Assembly: GCF_044357945.1 (NCBI RefSeq)
Contig: NZ_CP076563.1
Coordinates: 186,001-250,000 of the forward strand
Direction of reading: 5' to 3'
From: QAND01 sp003150225
GTDB taxonomy: Bacteria; Bacillota; Clostridia; Christensenellales; QAND01
DNA: 64,000 nt
Part shown: piece after piece, positions 58,755-64,000 of the stretch
Layout: each line of letters begins with the position of its first letter
How positions within the stretch are numbered: position 1 is the first letter of the stretch
Notes under the pieces: generated by a model
Told to the model about the DNA's origin: nothing
What the model saw: only the letters and a program-made list of their open reading frames with translations
Databases searched by the model: none
Made by a program: the position numbers and the translations under genes

Positions 58755-58791
58755 ATTCGCAAACTGCTGTTGCGGTTTGCGAATTTTTTTG
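58755..58791 (+). terminator. Terminator after tRNA-Gln
   Basis: ATTCGCAAAC / GTTTGCGAAT with a ten-base loop and seven T. Confidence 0.85.
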
Positions 58792-58969
58792 TTTTCCATC
58801 CAACATTTTTCAAGGGTCATTCCATGTTCCTAAGCCATGCGTTGGTTGCGACAATCCTTTCGGATCCGTTTTACCAGGATATCTAGGGTACCGGGACTTC
58901 TGTATCCATCCGCAGATATGAGTAAATCTGCGGTCCTAGGAAAAAATAGGGATTGAAGGGTGGTGCGCC

Positions 58970-61447
58970 ATGAATCGCAAAACTGCGGAAGTGAGGGAAA
59001 GAGAGGGTGAAACCAACGCAGGCTGTGGGGAGCGCGTGTCCAAAATGGTTTTTGTTAGTCTCTCCTTTGGGGTGTCGTTACGCAATGTACAGCGGCTGGT
59101 AAAAAAAATGCGGCGCGAAAACCGACGGATTACGATGGCAGAAGGGATGCTCTTTCGTAATGGTCCGGAATTGCTGTCAATTCTGCGGAAACAAAAGGGG
59201 GCGGGCAAGCGCCCGCTGCGTCGGATCGAAAGCGGCGAGGAAGCCGGAAAAATACGCATCCATGCCCTGACAGAACGATTGGTATCCGAAACGCCGGAGC
59301 TGACACAGGAGCGGGTGTTGGAATACTTTACAGCTTATATAAAACGGGGAGGCACGCTGGATTACTGGGAGTGGAGAAGCATCCCTATGGCATTGACCGC
59401 CGTATTGCTGGCCAGGATCGATTCAATGGCATCCCAGTTACAGCAGATCTCCGCCGAGGAACAAGCCATGAAGCTGGAGGAGCCCCTTCGGGTTCATCTG
59501 AGATCCCTTGCATGGGCGAACGGATGGGACGTTATTCCCATGATGGAGGCGCTTTATCGCGTAGCATGCCTCTATGAGACGGATATGATCTATCCTCGGA
59601 TGGAACGGGATACCCGAATAAAATACCTGGAGATCACCGCTGAGATGGCGCGGTGGTCCGGCAGCTCGGAGGAGAAAGTGGCGGCCATGGCGCTGGAAGG
59701 AGGAAAGCTAGGGGACAGGTTGTTGGGAGAGGAGGCAAAGGATTTTTGCCGCCGTATTGGCTCCCCCTGGTGGCCCAACAGGCAGCGCAGGCGTTGGAAT
59801 CTTGTCCTTGCGGTGGTTCCATTGCTCGGCCTGTGTTGTTCCGCGGTTCTGACTGGATACGCCATATGGAAAGGAGGAAACCTCCTTGAGGTGCTTGCCG
59901 CTTTTTTCCTAGGCGGCGTGCTCTTTTTCTGTCTCTTAAACCGCTTGGCCGGATGGATACAGTCCTTTGTGTTATCTCCAGCTTTTGTGCCAAGGATGGC
60001 GGAAGTAGCTCCCACCGCCCGGGACCGACTGTTGGTGGTGGTTCCAATCCAGGGGGAAACCCCGCAGGAGGCGGAACGGGGCTACCAAGCCCTTTGCAGT
60101 CACTACCACAGGCTGGGATCCCAGAATGTGGATTATCTCCTGCTATGGGACGTGCCGCCTGACGACCGGATTGTGACGGAACGGGATGAGGAGGCGTTTA
60201 CCAGGGCGCTTGACGTCATGGAAGAATGCAACCAGAAATACAGCCCTTGCTTTTATCTTGCGGTACGGTACCGAGAATACAACCGGAGGGAAGCGCGATG
60301 GCAGTGCTTTGACGGCCGCTTAGGGGCGGTTTCCGACTTAAACCGGTATTTGTTGGGCGAGCGGCGAGAAGGGATCCGTTTATTGGGACCAAAGCTTTTG
60401 ACGTCTCCCCGCTATGTGATGCTGCTGGAGTCTGATGTCCGTATGAAACGGGAGGGGTATCTGGCGCTTTATAATGCCATGAAGCATCCGGTCAATCAAC
60501 GGATGGGATATTTGGTTGTAGAGCCGCGTATGGCGGCTCGAAATACCGAAAGAGGCCCCAGATTGGCTCGTATCCTAAGCGGAAAATCGATGCTTCCTTC
60601 CGCCGCTGGACGGGATATGGATCGGATGGGTCGAAGTTTGGAATTTTCCGGAAACGGCATCTATGACCTGGAAAAATTCCATGAAGCCACCTTTGGCGCC
60701 ATCCGCCCCGATACCCTGATTAGCCCTCGTCTGGTCTATCCGCTTTTCTGTAAAACCGCGTTTCTTAGCGATGTGACGGCGTATGGCGGATTTCCTGGTC
60801 GGTATTCCCTTTGGCTCAACCGGCTCCACCGTAGGATGCGGGAAGCTTATTTACAGCTTCCCTATGTATTTGGAAGACGGGGCGCTCATCCCAATTTTGC
60901 TGTGAAAGCAAAAGCGGTTTGGGACGTGGCGGAAAGTCTTTTGCCATTGGCGGCTTCCCAGTTTTTTGTGGTTTCCACCTATTCGGCGGGGAATCCATGG
61001 CTATATGCCGCGGTCTCCTTTGCTCCTTACTGGATTCCGGCGCTGATTCAGGGGGTTAGCCTGCTGCTGTGGCCCTTCCTTTCCTGGAGAAATGGGAGCG
61101 GCTCCTCAAAAGGACTTTGGTATGGCATTCAGCGAGAGGGGATTGCTTTTATACTCTGCGCCTTTGAAACTGCGCTTTCTCTGGACGCTGCATGGCGAAC
61201 GATCTATGGCATGGCAGTGCATAAACCGGGCACGGTACGCTGGATCACCTTGGAACAGGCGGGAAAAGGCAACGCTTTTACGCTGGGGGGATACTTCCGT
61301 CTGATGTGGGCTGGTATTGCCTTTAACGCTATCCTGGTGGTGGGAGCGCTGTATAATGGACGATTGTTTCCTGCCCTCACCGTGGCTATTTTATGGAGTT
61401 TTGCCCCCTTAGTAGCTATATATTTGGACGGCGGAGCAAAAGGATAG
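58970..61447 (+). CDS. Stand-alone protein resembling the GT84 glycosyltransferase module of cyclic beta-1,2-glucan synthase
   Basis: 825 residues. The N-terminal helical region (ERVLEYFTAYIKRGGTLDYW, YPRMERDTRIKYLEITAEMA) matches the pre-catalytic part of cyclic beta-1,2-glucan synthases. Two helices (about 285-335) follow, then a GT-A-like domain: LLVVVPIQGETPQEAERGYQ, GRLGAVSDLNRYLLG, MLLESDVRM, FSGNGIYDLEKFHEATFG (near 563), YGGFPGRYSLWLNRLHRRM. About five C-terminal helices end the protein. Full synthases are about 2800 residues with a GH94-type domain; that is absent. The usual LDADT reads LESDV (487-490) and RWxRGDWQ reads RRMREAYLQ, so activity is doubtful or altered. Start ATG 58970; monocistronic. 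Confidence 0.65.
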   Translation: MNRKTAEVREREGETNAGCGERVSKMVFVSLSFGVSLRNVQRLVKKMRRENRRITMAEGMLFRNGPELLSILRKQKGAGKRPLRRIESGEEAGKIRIHALTERLVSETPELTQERVLEYFTAYIKRGGTLDYWEWRSIPMALTAVLLARIDSMASQLQQISAEEQAMKLEEPLRVHLRSLAWANGWDVIPMMEALYRVACLYETDMIYPRMERDTRIKYLEITAEMARWSGSSEEKVAAMALEGGKLGDRLLGEEAKDFCRRIGSPWWPNRQRRRWNLVLAVVPLLGLCCSAVLTGYAIWKGGNLLEVLAAFFLGGVLFFCLLNRLAGWIQSFVLSPAFVPRMAEVAPTARDRLLVVVPIQGETPQEAERGYQALCSHYHRLGSQNVDYLLLWDVPPDDRIVTERDEEAFTRALDVMEECNQKYSPCFYLAVRYREYNRREARWQCFDGRLGAVSDLNRYLLGERREGIRLLGPKLLTSPRYVMLLESDVRMKREGYLALYNAMKHPVNQRMGYLVVEPRMAARNTERGPRLARILSGKSMLPSAAGRDMDRMGRSLEFSGNGIYDLEKFHEATFGAIRPDTLISPRLVYPLFCKTAFLSDVTAYGGFPGRYSLWLNRLHRRMREAYLQLPYVFGRRGAHPNFAVKAKAVWDVAESLLPLAASQFFVVSTYSAGNPWLYAAVSFAPYWIPALIQGVSLLLWPFLSWRNGSGSSKGLWYGIQREGIAFILCAFETALSLDAAWRTIYGMAVHKPGTVRWITLEQAGKGNAFTLGGYFRLMWAGIAFNAILVVGALYNGRLFPALTVAILWSFAPLVAIYLDGGAKG

Positions 61448-61513
61448 CTGGATTGCGGTGTTCGCATTGTGCTGGGGAGCATTCTCCTGTATAATCCAAC
61501 CGGGGGTGTTTGG

Positions 61514-61930
61514 ATGGTTACACTGCAAACGCTGCAGCGCGGCGGAATGGCCAGCTTAAAGTCCGTATTAAAGATGGCAAAATATCTGGTTCCTTCCATC
61601 TTTGTGGTTCGTTTGCTGGTAAATCTGGGCGGTATGGATTTGATCGCTCGGTTCATGTCCCCGGTGATGGGATTGTTTGGCATGCCGGGAGAAGCCGCTT
61701 TGGCGCTGATCTTGGGGCAGGTAAGCCTGGCCTCTGGCATTGGCGCGGCAGTGGGCATGGGCCTTACGGTAAAGCAGCTGACGGTGCTCAGCGTTTTTTA
61801 TAGCTTTTGTCACAGCTTGATTATGGAAACCGGCGCGCTGGGAGGAACGGGCTGTAAACCCTGGATGATCGCCATCATTCGGGTGCTGACGGCTTCTATC
61901 ATGGCGCTGTTGACCAATCTGATACTCTAG
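61514..61930 (+). CDS. Gate-domain (nucleoside-recognition) membrane protein 1
   Basis: 138 residues, about four helices. LKMAKYLVPSIFVVRLLVNL, MPGEAALALILGQVSLASGI and HSLIMETGALGG follow the Gate/nucleoside-recognition pattern (also in SpmA/SpmB and ferrous-iron transporters). It pairs with the next gene, 12 bases downstream. The ATG at 61514 has GGGGGTG upstream. Function unknown; the pair probably forms a two-component membrane assembly. Confidence 0.7.
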   Translation: MVTLQTLQRGGMASLKSVLKMAKYLVPSIFVVRLLVNLGGMDLIARFMSPVMGLFGMPGEAALALILGQVSLASGIGAAVGMGLTVKQLTVLSVFYSFCHSLIMETGALGGTGCKPWMIAIIRVLTASIMALLTNLIL

Positions 61931-61942
61931 AAAGGGGAAGCG

Positions 61943-62425
61943 ATGGAGATACTTTGGATCAGTCTTCAGGAAACCCTGACCATGTCAGTGAGCACCCTTT
62001 GGAAGGTTTCCATCATTTTGGTTCCTCTGACCATTGGTGTGGAGATCCTAAGAGACCTGGGATGGCTGCCCAAGATTGCAAAATGCCTGACTCCGGCCAC
62101 CAAACTGCTGGATCTGCCGGGAGAGGCGGCCATCGGTATCCTGGTGGGCATGCTCAGCGGAGTGATTCATACCGCTTCCTTTGTGGACGCGCAGAAGGCC
62201 ACGCTAAAGCTGTCTCAGGTGCAGGCCAATACCATCTTCATTTGGATGGGCTTAACCCATGCTCTATTTAACGAGGCCGCTTATTATACCGGATTGGGCA
62301 TCAACATTCCCTATGTAATGATCCAACGTTTTTTGGTGGGGACCGCAATTGCTTATTGCTATATGCTGGTGATCCGCGTTCGGAAAAAACAGCGCATGGA
62401 GGAGCAGGAATCCACCGCGGCCTAA
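61943..62425 (+). CDS. Gate-domain (nucleoside-recognition) membrane protein 2
   Basis: 160 residues with about four helices: KVSIILVPLTIGVEILRDLG, LPGEAAIGILVGMLSGVIHT and MGLTHALFNEAAYYTGLG. It is homologous in layout to the preceding gene and ends in a basic tail (RVRKKQRMEEQE). AAAGGGGAAG lies upstream of the ATG. Each is a half-size unit relative to full Gate proteins. Confidence 0.7.
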   Translation: MEILWISLQETLTMSVSTLWKVSIILVPLTIGVEILRDLGWLPKIAKCLTPATKLLDLPGEAAIGILVGMLSGVIHTASFVDAQKATLKLSQVQANTIFIWMGLTHALFNEAAYYTGLGINIPYVMIQRFLVGTAIAYCYMLVIRVRKKQRMEEQESTAA

Positions 62426-62475
62426 GGACCTTTATAAAAGGCGAACATAAGGCGAAAATCGGATGCGCAGGCCGC

Positions 62476-62504
62476 TTGCGAACCGGGAACAATTGTTATA
62501 TAAT
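62476..62504 (+). promoter_or_regulatory. Sigma-A promoter of tig
   Basis: TTGCGA and TATAAT are 17 bases apart, 48 bases before the tig start codon. Confidence 0.75.
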
Positions 62505-62551
62505 ACATTATTGTCTAAAATTGTATATAAAACTTGGAGGTATCGATAGAT

Positions 62552-63874
62552 ATGGCATCCACCGTTGAGAAATTGGCAAAGAGCCGCGTCCGCATTGAAG
62601 CTACCGTAGAAGCCCAGGATTTTATGAAGGCCATTGAGACGGCCTATCAGAAGACCAGAGGGCGTTATGCCGTGCAGGGGTTCCGTCGCGGCCGTGCCCC
62701 CAGGGCCATTATCGAGCGGTTCTACGGCAAAGAGGTGTTTTACGAGGACGCCATTGAGGAGCTTTGGCGGGATGCTTTTGAGAGCGCCATTGCGGAGCAT
62801 GATTTGAGCGTTGTATCCGCTCCTACCGTCAATGTACGCCATGCGGTGGAGGGAGAACCCGTTACCCTCATCATGGAGTGCGCCGTCTATCCTGAAGTAA
62901 AACTGGGCCAGTATAAGGGCGTGGAGGTTGTGAACATCGTGCCCGAGGTTACCGATGAGCAGGTAGAAGCAGTCATTGAGCGGGAGCGAAACAACTTGGT
63001 TCGTTATATCGAGGCGGACAGGCCCATCGAAAACGGCGATCGGATCACCTTCGATTATAAGGGCCGGGTCGGAGAGGAATACTTCGAGGGCGGCGAAGCC
63101 AAAGGGGCTCAGCTGGACATTGGCTCCGGCCGGTTTATCCCCGGATTTGAGGAAGCGATGATTGGCATTCCCAAGGAGGAAGAGCGGGAGATCTCCGTTA
63201 CATTCCCCGAGGAATATCATGCGGAGGATCTGGCGGGGAAAAAGGCGGTCTTTGAAGTTTTGGTTCACGAGATCCGGTATCCCGAATATCCTGATGTGGA
63301 CGATGAATTCGCCAAAGATGTCAGCGATTTTGATACCCTGGCTGAATGGAAAGCCGATATTAAGGAAAACATGCTAAAGGACGCTCAGCGCCGTGCCACC
63401 GCGACCATGCAGAACGAGGCTTTGGGCAAGATCGCCGACGGCTGCGAGATGGAGATCCCCGAGATCATGATTGAGGGACAGATCGACCGCCTTTTAGAGA
63501 ATCTGCAGAACCGGCTGGCCTATAACGGCCTGACCCTGGAGATGTACTGCCAGTACGCCGGCGTGACCCTGGATGATCTTCGGGAGCAGAACCGGGAGGA
63601 AGCCCAGCGCCGGGTGAAGAACCAGGTTGCTCTGGACGAGGTCACCAAGGTGGAGAACATCACCGCTACTCCCGAGGAGATCGCGGCCAAGACCGCGGAG
63701 TATGCCCAGTATGTGGGCAAGAGCGTAGAGGAGTTTGAAGCTTCCGCCAGCGAGGATGAGAAGAAGTACCTGGAGGAGGATGTAATCATCGATAAGACCC
63801 TGGATTTCATCCTGGAAAATGCCGTTAAGGTGGACGCTCCCCAGGAGCCCGTCCAGGAGGAAGACAAGAAATAA
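62552..63874 (+). CDS. tig: Trigger factor
   Basis: 440 residues: the ribosome-docking motif GFRRGRAPRAIIERFYG near residue 45, an FKBP-type prolyl isomerase domain (about 150-250: ENGDRITFDYKGRVGEEYFE), and the helical C-terminal chaperone domain. It binds nascent chains at the ribosome exit. The ATG at 62552 has TTGGAGG upstream. Followed by clpP, the usual order tig-clpP. Confidence 0.96.
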   Translation: MASTVEKLAKSRVRIEATVEAQDFMKAIETAYQKTRGRYAVQGFRRGRAPRAIIERFYGKEVFYEDAIEELWRDAFESAIAEHDLSVVSAPTVNVRHAVEGEPVTLIMECAVYPEVKLGQYKGVEVVNIVPEVTDEQVEAVIERERNNLVRYIEADRPIENGDRITFDYKGRVGEEYFEGGEAKGAQLDIGSGRFIPGFEEAMIGIPKEEEREISVTFPEEYHAEDLAGKKAVFEVLVHEIRYPEYPDVDDEFAKDVSDFDTLAEWKADIKENMLKDAQRRATATMQNEALGKIADGCEMEIPEIMIEGQIDRLLENLQNRLAYNGLTLEMYCQYAGVTLDDLREQNREEAQRRVKNQVALDEVTKVENITATPEEIAAKTAEYAQYVGKSVEEFEASASEDEKKYLEEDVIIDKTLDFILENAVKVDAPQEPVQEEDKK

Positions 63875-63889
63875 GTTCTCTGGTATAAT
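63861..63889 (+). promoter_or_regulatory. Promoter of clpP
   Basis: TGGTATAAT (extended -10) at 63881-63889 with AAGACA 17 bases upstream in the tig coding end. Downstream, AGGTCAAAAATTTGAT contains one CtsR-type heptad (GGTCAAA) but not the tandem second heptad. Confidence 0.55.
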
Positions 63890-63936
63890 CCATAGGTCAA
63901 AAATTTGATACTATATCATAAGGGAGGTACGGGGAA

Positions 63937-64000
63937 ATGGCATACGTGCCCATCGTTGTGGAACAAACCAACCGGGGGGAGAGAAGCTACGACATCTACT
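63937..64000 (+). CDS. clpP: ATP-dependent Clp protease proteolytic subunit, 5' end only
   Basis: The first 21 codons (MAYVPIVVEQTNRGERSYDI) match the ClpP N-terminus; the gene runs off the window. AAGGGAGG precedes the ATG. The order tig-clpP confirms the call, and clpX is expected next. Confidence 0.9.
   Translation, partial: MAYVPIVVEQTNRGERSYDIY

Noticed and set aside
1..64000. CRISPR arrays, insertion sequences or rRNA genes
   Set aside because: I found no regularly spaced direct repeats, no transposase and no rRNA sequence anywhere in the window.

Overview
The window reads as chromosome of an anaerobic, endospore-forming member of the Clostridia. It is GC-rich by eye and almost fully coding. 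The evidence is a complete rnfCDGEAB cluster, the spoIVFA/spoIVFB pair (with the same active-site numbering I know for Bacillus SpoIVFB), the TIGR03960-TIGR03936-rng-rplU-rpmA order, Firmicute-type sigma-A promoters, and FMN and tetrahydrofolate riboswitches. An Oscillospirales- or Christensenellales-like lineage is my inference; there is no rRNA or other decisive marker here.

Layout. 1-3.1 kb: the end of an ABC exporter and an MFS permease. 3.2-9.6 kb: a full F1Fo ATP synthase operon (AtpI-like, a, c, b, delta, alpha, gamma, beta, epsilon) in which delta is only 72 residues. 9.7-16 kb: a divergent Fe/Mn superoxide dismutase, a YjdF-like membrane protein, a Spx/ArsC-type protein, a DUF885 lipoprotein, a CpXC protein, a WYL regulator and a flavoprotein-rubredoxin behind a Fur/PerR-like operator. 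16-20.7 kb: riboflavin uptake (FMN riboswitch plus ribU), a P-type ATPase with Lys in its PEGL-type motif, and a tetrahydrofolate-riboswitch-controlled folate S component with an extra C-terminal half. 20.7-22.2 kb: a compact phage-like control module in which an XRE repressor faces an operon of a sigma-4-like protein, a coiled-coil protein and an SSB-like protein. 22.3-29.5 kb: a two-gene SUF-type Fe-S assembly operon, an aldo/keto reductase, an ABC-F protein, a TIGR04076 protein, an ImmA/IrrE protein with a LexA box in its promoter, and a DUF4203-like membrane protein.

29.7-34.6 kb: the Rnf ion pump. 34.7-49.7 kb: the conserved cell-shape and ribosome neighbourhood: maf, mreBCD, mrdA, rodA, spoIVFA, spoIVFB, a radical SAM pair, rng, rplU, rpmA and a cytidine-deaminase-like gene. 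It lacks the radC, minCDE, prp and obg genes often found in such clusters. 49.7-57.3 kb: an OGG1-type glycosylase, guaB and purE-purM-purN-purH-purD, so IMP synthesis and its conversion to XMP sit together. 57.3-62.4 kb: a DUF4364 protein, tRNA-Val, a probable 6S RNA, tRNA-Gln, a stand-alone protein resembling the GT84 module of cyclic beta-1,2-glucan synthases, and a pair of Gate-domain membrane proteins. 62.5 kb to the end: tig and the start of clpP.

How the parts fit together. Rnf makes an ion gradient from ferredoxin and NAD, and the F1Fo enzyme can spend it. The c subunit has half of the known Na+-site residues, so the shared ion is uncertain. Flavin supply (ribU) and Fe-S assembly support the flavin- and cluster-rich Rnf and flavoredoxin proteins. 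The least explained items are the truncated delta subunit, the GT84-like protein with altered catalytic motifs, the repressor/sigma-like/SSB-like module, the SOS-boxed ImmA gene and the dismutase without the usual gateway residues.
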